Shown here piece after piece: positions 33,442 through 42,956 of a stretch of 64,000 nt of DNA. Position 1 is the stretch's first letter; the number at the start of each line of letters is the position of its first letter. This stretch comes from Macrolepiota albuminosa (lineage: Eukaryota > Basidiomycota > Agaricomycetes > Agaricales > Agaricaceae). The notes beneath the pieces were generated by a model, which was not told the DNA's origin, did not search any database, and saw nothing but the letters and a program-made list of their open reading frames with translations. Location: the NCBI GenBank assembly GCA_027475525.1, contig JAMWFC010000070.1:558001-622000 (forward strand), given 5' to 3'. Position numbers and translations under genes: made by a program.

Positions 33442-34593
33442 TCACTTCCTGAATGCGAGTGTAAGCCTCACAACGGACTCGTGCAGGGAGGGTATTGCCT
33501 GTAAGTAAGGCGCTAGGATCTGTTCATGCTTTGATAGGTAGCCATAGAAGGCGTCGCTAGACCATCTGCCTATCGCTTTCATAGCCTCGAACGGGATCCC
33601 TCTCAACAAGTATTCCAGAGTGGCTCCGATCCGGATTCCGTGCCCTTGGAGCGGCTCCAGGTTAGCCTCCTTGGCTGCCTTGGATAGCACTCCTAGAAAC
33701 TTCTTCTTGGTCAGCGGCGTGGATCTACCCTTCTTATCTCTGTATGCAAATAGGGGGCCGTTCTCCGGGGGTTTGTTCACTTGGAGGTGCGTTTTTAGCG
33801 CTTTCTCAGGGTCTGAGGCGTCTGCTTGAGTTGCCCAGGAGACTGTCTCCCCGTGTACTGCTGTTTTGGTCCTGGGCAAAAAGAATGTGGTGGTCTGTAA
33901 CCCAGCTCGATCTGTCGACTGAGAAACGTTGCTCGGCTTGACATGGATTTGCGGGTCGAATGAAGATAACGTCGGCACGGTGAATTCGCCGAGCCTGGCT
34001 GCAGAGTAGAAGCATGTAGTTGCACAAGCAAACACGGCTGCATTCAACGGGTCTGGTTGATCTGAGCTCATCCCCAGGCTTTCGTGCACGGCTCGTAGGA
34101 AAGCTGGGGTACACGGGCGCCTTTTCTTCTTTTTGGAGGATGAGGGAGCGATTCTGTCTGCAGCTTTTAAAAGTGTCTGTACACGTGTGCCGTCAAAGTT
34201 CCACTTCACATTGTGAAGTAAGTGCCAGGCCCTGATCCCGGCCAAAAAGTTTTCAATAGCTGCTTTTGAGTATGATCCAGCTAACGCGGCTATGAACGCC
34301 TCCAGCACGTCCTGCGTCACAGGCGCCCGAGTGTTCTCAGGAATCTTCCGGTAGTCGCAGAAGACATGAAACAGCAGTAACCCTGTTCCGTAAGTCTCCT
34401 TTGTGGACTCTGCCCAGGCTCCGCTCATGACCTCGAAGACTCTCGCTATGTCTCCTTCAGAGAGATTATGACGATCTGCAGTGGCTATACTTTCGGCGTT
34501 CTTCTCCGGCATCCAAAACCTTAGCCTTTCACGAGCCATGACATGTGGTCTTAGCGGCGACGGCACTGGCTGCAGGCCTTTCTGATACGGCAT
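33442..34593 (-). CDS. Ngaro tyrosine recombinase (YR)
   Basis: The protein is a lambda-integrase-type tyrosine recombinase that would insert the circular cDNA into the genome. From ATG 34593 (MPYQKGLQPVP) it has a SAM-like core-binding domain (WAESTKETYGTGLLLFHVFC; ENFLAGIRAWHLLHNV) and the catalytic domain with Arg I in CFYSAARLGEF, the His/Arg II pair in LQGHGIRIGATLEYLL, the GRWSS position and the Tyr in DAFYGYLSKH. The start lies about 50 bp downstream of the RT stop, so reinitiation, splicing or a separate transcript would be needed. The same frame stays open upstream to 36858, across the whole RT gene (see findings). It ends at 33442. Confidence 0.88.
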   Translation of the reverse strand: MPYQKGLQPVPSPLRPHVMARERLRFWMPEKNAESIATADRHNLSEGDIARVFEVMSGAWAESTKETYGTGLLLFHVFCDYRKIPENTRAPVTQDVLEAFIAALAGSYSKAAIENFLAGIRAWHLLHNVKWNFDGTRVQTLLKAADRIAPSSSKKKKRRPCTPAFLRAVHESLGMSSDQPDPLNAAVFACATTCFYSAARLGEFTVPTLSSFDPQIHVKPSNVSQSTDRAGLQTTTFFLPRTKTAVHGETVSWATQADASDPEKALKTHLQVNKPPENGPLFAYRDKKGRSTPLTKKKFLGVLSKAAKEANLEPLQGHGIRIGATLEYLLRGIPFEAMKAIGRWSSDAFYGYLSKHEQILAPYLQAIPSLHESVVRLTLAFRK

Positions 34594-34642
34594 CGGTCTG
34601 CGTTTGGCTTTGATTGAGCCTGCTTCCGTCCTCAATTCTTGC

Positions 34643-36802
34643 TCAAAACTGCTTCCCCCAGAAACTTGAATAAGCCCACCACTCGTCACTTTGCTGTTTG
34701 CTAATCTTGTCTTCAGACAGTCGTGCGATCTTATCTGCTCTCTCACTTTGCTCAGCAACATGTCCTCGCTCCGGCTCGTTCTCGGATTCGCTATCTGAGA
34801 ACGGTTTGTCGTAATTAGCGACGAACTCCCCGAATTGCTCTGGAATTGGGATTGCTGGGAGTAAGAGATCCTCTGGGGGGTAGCGTCCCCTGGAGGGGCC
34901 GTCGGCCGGATTAGACTGGCTCGGTACGTACCTAGAGCATATTCCGATATTGAATTGCTCACACGTTTCGTGCACTTGTTTGAAGACCTCATTGATCTGT
35001 CTATTACGACTCCTTCCTGTCCACCAGCCTTCCACAACTCCAGTGTTGTCACCGAACACCTTGACTCGATCCCCTCTTTTCCGAGACCTAGCGATGGAGG
35101 ATACCAGCAGGTAGAATCCGACGGCTTCAGCCCAGCCAATGTCGCGGTGGTCTGAATTCCAGCCCGGTCTGAGCCGCCACGCCCTCCACTGCGGTCCCAC
35201 GGTGATTCCGATGCCGGTGGACGAACTTGCATCAGAGAAGGCTTGTATGTCTTGGTACGGTTCTGACTCTGAAATCGATCTCGCCATTGGCTGAGATAAT
35301 ACTCGCTTCCACCAACGCAGATCTTCGCTGGTTCCTTTTGGGGGGGTACGAGGCAGGAAAGGACGGTTATGGAAAACCCCGATAAAGGCTTCCATTCTGG
35401 CGAGGTAAGCTCGTCCTCTGGGAATAATGCAGCAAGCATGCAGCAATTTTCCATACAGCTTCTGGACTTCTTCCAGGTTGTGAGTCCTGGACTTCTCCCA
35501 ATCAGCGATGGCCTGGGAGTATTTCTCTCTTTTCTCTTTTGGAACGCTAACCTCCCTGCGCTCCAGGTCCCATTGGAAACCGATGTAGGGGACCACGCTT
35601 CCAAACGGCACATCCTTGCCCTTCTCCCACGGAATCCCCAGCTTCTCCGACAAGGCATCAATGTCCTGCATCGAGTATGCATACGCGCTGTCTTCTGGTG
35701 GCCTGACTGTGGGGCAGGAGTGGTCTCTAACGCGGGTCGACATGTCTTCGTCATACTCTTCGGATCTGCCGTCGAAGTCTGCCTTCCCACGATACCATAT
35801 TCTCCCTCCTTTGTGAACTCTTCCTCCCTCCTGACTAATGTCCTTCTCCCACTCCTTGCGTCGCTCATTGTAGAGCTGTATGTGTTCTGTCCCGATTCGG
35901 AAGAAGATGTGGTCGTCCACCCATTTGGAGACTGGTCCAAGACCGTGCGCTCGCATGATTTGCACACCGGCATCTCCCACCAGGCCGTAGCAACCGCACC
36001 CGGATCTGAGGCCGAAGCAGTCCATGGTGTCGATGGCGAAAGCATCGGTGTCTTGAAGCTTAACGACCAGCCCCGGCCATTGTGAAGGTTTAATGGGAAC
36101 AGTCCGATATGCTTCTCTAACGTCGCGTATGGCTGCCTGTGACCCTGGAGGCAGTCGCGCGATGAGGAGAAAGACGCTATTAAAAGTGCCCCACGTGCAA
36201 GGAAAACGCGTGGAGTCGATAGTGCTATTAACTGATCGAACATCACCCGAGAGCGAGTTGCTGTGGGGATACGATAAGTCTTGGATAAGTCGGAATTTCC
36301 CAGGTTTGTTGGGCTTCGGGATGATGTGCAAGGGAGATGTTTGGAATGGTCCGATGGCGTCCTCGACCTGTTCTCTTGAGAAAGGGCCCAGGTAGCGTCC
36401 TCTGTCGAACTCTGCTCTGACCATGGTGTCGAACTGCTCTGCAAACTCGCGAGTGGAAATCTTGTTTTCTGGAACAAAGGTACGATATATCTTCCCCACT
36501 CCTGCGTCAAAGCCATGTTCCAACCCGTACACAAGATCCGGAAACATGTCCCAAATGTTCGCCTTGTGCAGCTCCACCCTCCATACTTCAGGCTTGTAGG
36601 GTGTCGCGAAATCAAAGAGGTTGAGCGAGAGAGCACTTTTGAGCTCCGTGATCCGCTTTTCCGCAACCAGAACATTCGTGCTTGCTGTCGTGTGACATGA
36701 CTCGACAGCCTCTTGGTTTCTGCCAATCGGTGCAGAGCTCCTTTCCGTCGGGATTGATGAGCCTTCCATTTTTGTTTCTCGCCACGAAGGCTCTCTGCCC
36801 AT
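34643..36802 (-). CDS. Ngaro reverse transcriptase-RNase H
   Basis: A 719-codon ORF. The reverse transcriptase has FVPENKISTREF, PLHIIPKPNKPGKFRLIQDLS, motif A in AAIRDVREAYRTVPI and the catalytic VDD in VSKWVDDHIFF, the variant usual in DIRS-like elements. RNase H follows with the acidic residues in AFSDASSSTGIG, WAEAVGFYLL, FGDNTGVVEGWW and NPADGPSRGR. The C-terminal tail is acidic and may link to the recombinase region. No stop or frameshift interrupts it. Its first 60 codons overlap the zinc-finger ORF in another frame, so expression may use a ribosomal frameshift or a spliced RNA. Confidence 0.88.
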   Translation of the reverse strand: MGREPSWRETKMEGSSIPTERSSAPIGRNQEAVESCHTTASTNVLVAEKRITELKSALSLNLFDFATPYKPEVWRVELHKANIWDMFPDLVYGLEHGFDAGVGKIYRTFVPENKISTREFAEQFDTMVRAEFDRGRYLGPFSREQVEDAIGPFQTSPLHIIPKPNKPGKFRLIQDLSYPHSNSLSGDVRSVNSTIDSTRFPCTWGTFNSVFLLIARLPPGSQAAIRDVREAYRTVPIKPSQWPGLVVKLQDTDAFAIDTMDCFGLRSGCGCYGLVGDAGVQIMRAHGLGPVSKWVDDHIFFRIGTEHIQLYNERRKEWEKDISQEGGRVHKGGRIWYRGKADFDGRSEEYDEDMSTRVRDHSCPTVRPPEDSAYAYSMQDIDALSEKLGIPWEKGKDVPFGSVVPYIGFQWDLERREVSVPKEKREKYSQAIADWEKSRTHNLEEVQKLYGKLLHACCIIPRGRAYLARMEAFIGVFHNRPFLPRTPPKGTSEDLRWWKRVLSQPMARSISESEPYQDIQAFSDASSSTGIGITVGPQWRAWRLRPGWNSDHRDIGWAEAVGFYLLVSSIARSRKRGDRVKVFGDNTGVVEGWWTGRSRNRQINEVFKQVHETCEQFNIGICSRYVPSQSNPADGPSRGRYPPEDLLLPAIPIPEQFGEFVANYDKPFSDSESENEPERGHVAEQSERADKIARLSEDKISKQQSDEWWAYSSFWGKQF

Positions 36803-37076
36803 TCCACAGATCTCTGGCTGAGCAGTGCCAGATGTCGTGCGTGTGTCGACCGAGGCATACCGCGCAGGCAGCGTTGGTCGACTCTGCTGTGCCTGTGCCT
36901 GCGCGGGAGCGAAAATGCTCGCTGTCGCTTTGACTGCCTCTGTGCCTGGCCCCTTTAGAAGAGCGAGACTCTCCCCCTCGAGCCGGAGACGGTGATTGCT
37001 TTCTCTTCCTCTTATTGGAGCCAGCGACAGCTGACATCTCGCTTTTTAGCATACTCAGGTCTGTTTTCGCCATCAC
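36612..37076 (-). CDS. Ngaro zinc-finger (Gag-like) ORF
   Basis: A 154-codon frame with a basic Ser/Arg region (KRKRKQSPSPARGG) followed by two Cys/His clusters: CAVCLGRHTHDIWHC and, after a spacer, CTDWQKPRGC...HECSGCGKADHGAQKC. These look like nucleic-acid-binding zinc knuckles as found in Gag C-termini. It lies downstream of the main Gag ORF and overlaps the 5' end of the RT ORF in another frame, so it is probably the end of Gag or the N-terminus of a Gag-Pol product joined by splicing or frameshift. Confidence 0.65.
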   Translation of the reverse strand: MMAKTDLSMLKSEMSAVAGSNKRKRKQSPSPARGGESRSSKGARHRGSQSDSEHFRSRAGTGTAESTNAACAVCLGRHTHDIWHCSARDLWNGQRAFVARNKNGRLINPDGKELCTDWQKPRGCRVMSHDSKHECSGCGKADHGAQKCSLAQPL

Positions 37077-37446
37077 GGAGGCGAGTTGCCGGGACCGTGA
37101 TCAGACCCAAGCAAATGGTTTATGCGCCACGGGAGTCACCGTTATATCAGGTGCCCGCGCATTAGAGCGTACGAGTGGACCGCCGACAATGCGATAATGC
37201 CACCCGATTGACCCACAATTTACATGGGTCAGCGTGAACAGGTTAAATGTCACGCAATATGATAAAGCCAACGCGATACGCATCATATGCACCATAACAA
37301 GCGTCATATTAAGTGTTCGCATTGCATGTGCATGTTTGTAGATTGAAGATCAGCAAGATATAGAACGATGGCAATGGAAATCGGTACGGAGATTGATAGA
37401 AAGAAAGCAGGAATCTCGTCAGCCCCGCTAACAAGGGAAACCTTCA

Positions 37447-38343
37447 TCACCTACCGGCAATTAAGGAGCTTCTCTTTGCGTCATAGACTTGATCCTTCAA
37501 GGTCCTCAACACGCGGTCATCGATTATGCCGATGTCGAAGATGCCTGCTTTTGGTGCATTCCTCAACTGGCGATGCCACTCTCTCCTGACTCGAGCCTGG
37601 TAAAGGATGAGGACCTTGAGCCCATCGGATCCTTCGTTGCGCAACTTGTGATTGGTAATTCTGAAGAAGAAGGTGTGCATCGCGTCGATCATATTGGCTG
37701 GCCAGGCCTCCTGAACTATGTTTTCAAGAAAGTTAGTCGACGCAATGCACAATTGATCCCAGGCTAAATCCTCATCCTGAGTGGCTTTGCCTTTAGCGCC
37801 CCTAAAGTTCACCACTGGCTTGAGCGATAGCATATCGTCTTCTTTGGCCAGCGTGAACACTTCACTCGACGATACTGACTCGCTCTTGGCTGCTTCTGCA
37901 CGGCCTTCCGGCGTAAAATAACTCAGTTCGATATACTCCCGCTCCCTTAGCTTCTTGATAGCGAAGCGCGCCGGGGGGTATTCGATAACGTCTGGGACTG
38001 GCATACCGGGGACTAAGTTTGGGGCGTCTTCTTCGCTCACTGGCGATCGCTCTCTCGATTGCCTTGATGGCAGAGTGTCGTCATCAGCGCCCCTCACTGG
38101 GCCGTCACCCTCATCATGCTGCCTGTCCGCTCTCCTGGCAGCTTCTCTTTCCTCCCTTTCAGCCTCCCATGTGGCTTTTCTCTGCTCGAGCGCTGTGACC
38201 CACAAAGCTGCCAGCTCTTGCGCTGCTTGCTCGCTCGTCATCCTGTCCTTACCGTGAGCAAATGCTTCTCTCGTAAACCTATGCTCTGCTGAATTGAAAT
38301 CAGGAACTACTTCTGAGTTCGGGTCGACTGTCAGCGTAATCAT
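37447..38343 (-). CDS. Ngaro Gag-like ORF
   Basis: From ATG 38343 (MITLTVDPNSEVVPDF) this codes about 298 residues: a charged helix rich in Glu/Arg/Ala (AAQELAALWVTALEQRKATW), an acidic/Ser linker, then a globular part (KVLILYQARVRREWHRQL, MIDAMHTFFFRITNHKLR). It is the first ORF after repeat A1, the usual Gag position. No retroviral Gag fold can be assigned by eye. An in-frame upstream extension to 38532 exists but lies largely in repeat A1. About 370 bp without a clear ORF separates it from the zinc-finger ORF. Confidence 0.65.
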   Translation of the reverse strand: MITLTVDPNSEVVPDFNSAEHRFTREAFAHGKDRMTSEQAAQELAALWVTALEQRKATWEAEREEREAARRADRQHDEGDGPVRGADDDTLPSRQSRERSPVSEEDAPNLVPGMPVPDVIEYPPARFAIKKLREREYIELSYFTPEGRAEAAKSESVSSSEVFTLAKEDDMLSLKPVVNFRGAKGKATQDEDLAWDQLCIASTNFLENIVQEAWPANMIDAMHTFFFRITNHKLRNEGSDGLKVLILYQARVRREWHRQLRNAPKAGIFDIGIIDDRVLRTLKDQVYDAKRSSLIAGR

Positions 38344-38420
38344 CTCTTTTCTTTTTCTCTTCCAGTACCGTAAACAGAGAAAGAACTGCTTAGACTGCCT
38401 ACGATGAGTAACCCTGCGTA

Positions 38421-38585
38421 AAAATTTTCTTCTTGCTTCGATAAGACGCGAGCTAAGATGCGATGAAGCCTGAGGTGGGTGGCTGTCGTGAGGAAAAATT
38501 TTTATTGAGTGACACCAACACAGCCACCTCACTCAAAGACCACACCCTGTCTCTCTCTCGTGCCTCGTGACCGTCAGGCCAACCC
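38421..38585 (-). repeat. Ngaro split repeat A1
   Basis: This 165 bp repeat matches A2 and forms the 5' end of the element on the minus strand. Its outer edge (plus-strand GGCCAACCC) abuts host DNA at 38586. Confidence 0.85.
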
Positions 38586-38616
38586 AATTTGTACATATCA
38601 CATCGTAAGATAGGAA

Positions 38617-39302
38617 TCAAAGACGCTGTTGTGGTTCTTCATTATCTTTCTTTCTTGGACTAAATACCTCCGTCTCATCGAAATCGCCATCAGAATCTTC
38701 GACTTCGGCTTCGGCTTCAAACGCTTTATCTGCGGCCTTCTTCTTGGCCTTCTTTCTGCGACGGCGTTCTCGTTCTCGTTCTTTCGCCTTCTCAAATTCT
38801 TCCTTAGAGAGCCCTGGATTAGCCAATTTGTCCAACTGGCAACATTATCCGTCAGCTAGGCATAGATGCAACGGCTGGGTAAAACCACAACCTTCTCAAG
38901 TAGATTTTTCCTGGCTATGTGCCTATTCAACTTCAGTGAGCGTGTCTCGTGGCACGAAACACGGATTCCAGTCGGTTTGTGAAGGAGTTGCACATTATTC
39001 TCAGATTTATTGACTGATTGGCCACCCTAATGGACGGATATGATATTAATATTAAGACGACACTATGTAAAGGTTCGTAAACGTGGCGACCTACCGGGCC
39101 GCTGCCTGCTCAGGTCAAACATGTTGAGTTCCATGGGGAAAGAGAGATCATCATGACGCACCGCGAACAAAGGTTTCCTCCAGGTCACCCTCCTTCAACT
39201 CCGGTACAACACGTTCTCTCCGCGCTTTTTTCAGTCGGGAAAAGTTCATAGACAGGTGGGACGGAGAGAAGAAGGCAAAGGAGTCGTTATGCGGAGCAAC
39301 AT
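38617..39302 (-). CDS. RSO55: Mitochondrial class I release-factor-like protein (MTRFR/Rso55 type)
   Basis: A stand-alone RF-1 domain protein of the MTRFR (C12orf65)/yeast Rso55 group, which rescues stalled mitochondrial ribosomes by hydrolysing peptidyl-tRNA. The core is LKEGDLEETFVRGSGPGGQSVNKSENN, with catalytic GGQ, then VQLLHKPTGIRVSCHETRSL, and a strongly basic C-terminal tail (ERERERRRRKKAKKKAADK) followed by an acidic end. Introns fall at VRG|SGP, exactly before GGQ (GP|GGQ, GTAGGT donor and CATTAG acceptor), and at LLEK|LDKLANP. Two starts are possible: ATG 39250 (MNFSRLKK) in frame, or ATG 39302 (MLLRITTPLPSSLRP, a better mitochondrial presequence), which needs an extra splice. The Ngaro element begins 31 bp past the stop at 38617. 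Confidence 0.8.
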
Positions 39303-39366
39303 CTGTCACGGAGCTAAATGTTAGCTACATTCAGAACCGGGTTGGAACTTTGAAAGCAGGGAAAAC

Positions 39367-39934
39367 TCACGTGTGGCGCTCCTGCGAAGCCTTCTCCTGT
39401 CTGCGCAGACTACGATTTGAACGTTCCATCGGAGGTGGATTCTTTATTGTGTCATTGGAGCCCAGCTCTGTGTCTTTCGTGAGTCGTAGTCCTACACGAA
39501 ATAGTCAAGGACACCGCGAAAGTTGGATGGAGCGGAAGGAACGTACTGAATGTTTCTTGGCCTTTGTAAGCGCCTTCGGCTTCGGGCGCTCTAACCCCTT
39601 GCACGATATTCTTCCTCAGTATATCAGCAATCTCTCTCTGGAACTGATTCTGTTGTTCGTAAGTTTCCGGATCGATGATGGCTCGCGCAGCAATGGCATC
39701 ATTTCTCATTTTCAGTCGGAAAGCTAAAGTACATGTCAGCACTGGTTAGCAAGATGATTGGCTGTTAGTTTTAACCTTTGAGCACATGCTCATCACCTGT
39801 CTCCGTATGTGAGATGTGATATTTCGGGGTAGACTGTAGCAAAACCTCGCACCAGCAAACGTGACGCTTGAAGCACGGTAGAGACATCGATATGCCGACC
39901 TTGCCGCCGCCTTCATTGCTGGAGTAATCGACAT
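39367..39934 (-). CDS. MZM1: MZM1/LYRM7, complex III assembly factor
   Basis: Mzm1 is a small LYR-motif matrix protein that stabilises the Rieske iron-sulphur protein before its insertion into complex III. ATG 39934 gives MSITPAMKAAARSAYRCLYRASSVTFAG, with the LYR motif in CLYR. Introns separate FAG|DEHVLK, LKA|FRLKMRND and QETF|RLRLTKDTEL. Family blocks are YEQQNQFQREIADILRKNIVQG and TKDTELGSNDTIK. The end is QERHT with TGA at 39367-39369, reading straight into a potential GTGAGT donor, so a longer spliced end is possible but less likely. Length (about 125 residues) fits the family. It lies upstream of the release-factor gene on the same strand, with the stop only 65-117 bp away. Confidence 0.85.
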
Positions 39935-40552
39935 CCTTGCTGGTCGTAAGACAAGAACGAAAGGTTGCGGCGCAAAGAAACAAACCACATCAATTCATAC
40001 TGGGCTCCACGTGACATAACTCTTGCCAAATATTTGTTTGTGAGGCTAAGTCCCATCCGATTTCCGACTCATCAAAACTCTATCTGTGTTCCCCATTTCC
40101 TAGATCCCAGATGAAGAAACGGAATGTGAAGTGACAGATGACGATATCGTATAGAAAAGGTATATGTGAACTTGTATAGTAGGTATGAAATGAAGGTTTG
40201 TATGTATATGATAATATGTAATAACGAATAATAAGGCAGCGTCAGGTCACACTTAGAGTCTTGCGGTAAGAACTGGTTTAAGTCCTCGTGTTGCAAAAGC
40301 TAGCTACCTCTACGATACAAGTAGCTTTAAATACTGCTCGGGGAAGTTCTGGTCGGAGTAAAGTGAGGAGAAGTTTTCAGGAGAAAGGATTAGGAGAATG
40401 ACGTAGGTCACACACCTTAAATTTACTATTCACTCGACCTGACATCAGGAGAATTCTCTCAGTTCATTCCATGGTGTTACGGACAATCTCTGTATGTAAC
40501 CTGAGACTCCTCTCTTCATTTCTCCACTCATCTCATTGTAACAACACAGTGT
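39935..40552. other. Divergent intergenic region
   Basis: 618 bp between MZM1 (-) and the kinase-like gene (+). It is AT-rich (runs of TATATG/ATAATATG near 40180-40225). No ORF with coding character was seen. It should contain both promoters. Confidence 0.5.
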
Positions 40553-41723
40553 ATGAAACAAGCTGCACGTATGCTATCGACCACTTCGCAGAACATTTGG
40601 TTTAAGTAAGCATTTTCACTTCCTCACCCGTAGACTTTGTATTGATTTCGCAAGGTGTCCTACTGACGTCTATCAGCCTGGTCATCGCCTTTCGCTCATC
40701 CTTGCAGGTAACAAATCAGCAGAAGTGAAAATTGTCGAGGCGTTTACTCCGTTCACCAGCTCTGTTGCCCTCCTGGTTGATGCTCAGAGAAGTGGGTGCA
40801 GTGTAGGACTTCCCGACCGTTTTGTACTCAAACTGGCAGACCGTCGAGTCGATGAATACTGGAATTTCGAAAGAGAAAAGGATTATCAATCAAACATTAG
40901 TGATCGTGGAGCAACCTTCGAACTCAACAAGGAGGAGGAGGAGTACTTGCCATGGATGCAGATGTTTACGTCATGGAAAAGATGCCATGCCAGGCATATT
41001 AAGGAACGCGAAGCGTATGGTCGTTTGAAGGAGGCCCAGGCATCTGGGTTGATTCCTTGTTTTTTCGGCGCCACAAAAATTGAAATGATGACGCCAGATA
41101 TTCATCCATCTCTAAGTCACATCGATGGCCTTCTATTCGAGTACATTCCTGGTCGATCAATGGCAAGATATAGACCCGGCATCAATATCACACTCGAGGA
41201 GGCCGAGCTTATCTCCCAGCGTGTCCTGGAGCTTGGGCGGCGGCTTCGCCGCTTTGGTGTTCTACATGGCGATGTCCATGTCGGTAATATCATTCTTCGA
41301 GAACAGAATCAATTCCCTGTCTTGATCGATTGGGGTTGCGCTTCACTCATGAATGTCGATCTCCCTTTGCAAGAACGATGGAGCGAACCACATGCTCGGT
41401 GGGATTTTCACAAAGACATACGCTATCTACTTCACACCGGAGCTTACTATGAGGGACCAAATGACGATCCTGTACATCCCCCTATCACAGCGGGTGGAAT
41501 ATGGCATCGCTTCAGAACTCCGGTGAGTGACGAGGAATTGGTTCGAGTGGCAGAAGATGTGAGTTATGCAAGTGCAAATATGTACGTCACATCTCTATCT
41601 GCTGAAGAAAAGGCTTTCTTCTATGATGAAGACACGAGCGTGGACGTCTATCATGGTTTGCGGTTCAAGGTTAAGAAGGGCATCAAGACTAGAAAAATTG
41701 ATGATCTCTGTCCGGCAGAGTAG
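40553..41723 (+). CDS. Kinase-like (APH/choline-kinase fold) protein
   Basis: The start ATG 40553 (MKQAARMLSTTSQNIWFK) lies in a short exon joined by a 49 bp intron (40606-40654) to CPTDVYQPGHRLSLILAGNKS. The body resembles basidiomycete protein-kinase-like/aminoglycoside-phosphotransferase proteins: VALLVDAQRSG and RFVLKLADRR (likely nucleotide-binding Lys), PCFFGATKIEM, LLFEYIPGRSM (hinge), the catalytic loop LHGDVHVGNIIL (HGDxHxxN) and the metal-binding LIDWGCASL (DxG-like). All key residues of the fold are present, so it is probably active; the substrate is unknown. The stop is 41721-41723. The family is expanded in mushroom fungi. A kinase-fold pseudoenzyme is an alternative. Confidence 0.7.
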
Positions 41724-42956
41724 GACATCAGGTATTAGACGGTTATAAAAATCGAGTTTTTCATGACTTAATGTACCGCTTCTTTGTACTTTTGTAATAG
41801 ACTGCGCTGAAAATTACTGGTTCATCATTGAAAAAGAGAACAGTTCGAGAAAACAAAAGTGAATTACCATGACAAGAACACAGTACTTTTTGTTTTGCGC
41901 CGTTCCAGCGACGCCACACTATGCAATCGTCAAATTTTCTTCGTGAGAGGAGGTCTGCCAGGTGTTCATCAGCGTTTGCAGCATGTTGGTGAGCCTGTTT
42001 GTGACGCGTCGTGGAGAAAGGTCAATGGACATTCGGAATCACAGCATTCATAGGAAGCGGAATGCGGGACATTATTACTCATGTATAAACTGAGAAGACA
42101 GAATTTGACGAACAGTTGCTGGAGTGCCTGGCAAGGTCAAAATTCAACCTCTAAGTAGTTCGGCTCTTGTGCATGATGAATTTGACGAACAGTTGCTGGA
42201 GTGCCTGGCAAGGTCAAAATTCAACCTCTAAGTAGTTCGGCTCTTGTGCATGATGGGAGTCAACATGGACAAGCAAGGAGGCCAAATTCGGAAGCCTCAC
42301 GACACGACGTGACTTACACTGCTTTCGACACATCTTCCGACCTCCTTGTCACTCAAGTGGGTTAGCTTCCAATTATACCCATGTCGGCAGCGCCACATCT
42401 AGTGTATCTTTTGTGATCGAAAGCATCATGCTCCTATTTGGACTAGTCGCCACCTCCTATAATTACTTCGTATGAGGGAGGCGCCACAATCACCACGATT
42501 ACGATCTCTGTACTCTAAACAACTACCTTCTGTGATATTCAAATGGCTCATATCCTCTGTTTTACTGATGGTAGTGCACCCCAAAGCCTACATCGTCCCC
42601 GCCGTAATATTATGGATTCGAATGAAGGACCTTATAAATAAGCTCCATTCCTTTGAATCAATGAAATAAAACGATCTCATGCTCTTTCGTTTTGAAGCTC
42701 TTCTGCCCCTGGAAGACTGGCGGAACTCCATCAGGCCTACAAAGATTAAAACCTTAACGCCACACTCAGACATTGGGCAAAAGCGAGTACAAAGCCCCCA
42801 ACCCACAAAATACCGAAAGAACTCCTATGTCTACGTCTTGGGCCCCTTTATGGAAACACATAAATTCGCCTCGTTGGGTAGCGAAAATCCTCAACTCGTA
42901 CCAGCAGTGCAAACATGCATCATCACCTACACTTATCAGTCAATCTAAACAACGCC
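41724..42956. other. Stretch without a recognised gene
   Basis: About 1.2 kb with a 77 bp tandem duplication at 42101-42254. Short ORFs on both strands show no family or splice pattern. The 3' part is the likely promoter of the next small gene. Confidence 0.45.
42101..42254. repeat. Exact 77 bp tandem duplication 21
   Basis: Copies 42101-42177 and 42178-42254 in a gap without genes; the rightmost case in the window. Confidence 0.95.

Larger units (their letters stand above)
32316..38585 (-). mobile_element. Complete Ngaro-type (DIRS-like) tyrosine-recombinase retrotransposon
   Basis: The element is read on the minus strand. It has the split direct repeats diagnostic of Ngaro/PAT elements: A1 (38421-38585), then gag-like, RT/RNase H and tyrosine recombinase ORFs, then B1 (to 33321), A2 (32877-33041) and B2 (32316-32519). 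The junction B1-A2 at 33041 joins the same ends that sit at the two outer termini, as expected for a circle-based integration cycle. No target-site duplication is seen at the borders (left ACACAGAAA, right AATTTGTAC), as expected for recombinase insertion. No methylase domain was found, which favours Ngaro over PAT/DIRS. ORFs are intact, so the copy is probably young. Two 77 bp period duplications (32683, 33042) inflate its length. It lies 31 bp from one host stop codon and 157 bp from another host start codon. Confidence 0.88.

Noticed and set aside
33442..36858. Single 1138-residue protein
   Set aside because: Only the part after about 34593 has recombinase motifs. The rest reads as an Arg/Ser-rich shadow of the RT gene, so the CDS was limited to the recombinase part and the overlap was kept as a finding.
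7679..42254. 77 bp duplications as a CRISPR-like, introner or satellite system
   Set aside because: Each unit sequence is different, each occurs only twice and without spacers, and the only shared property is the length. That fits contig-overlap artefacts and no known repeat system.
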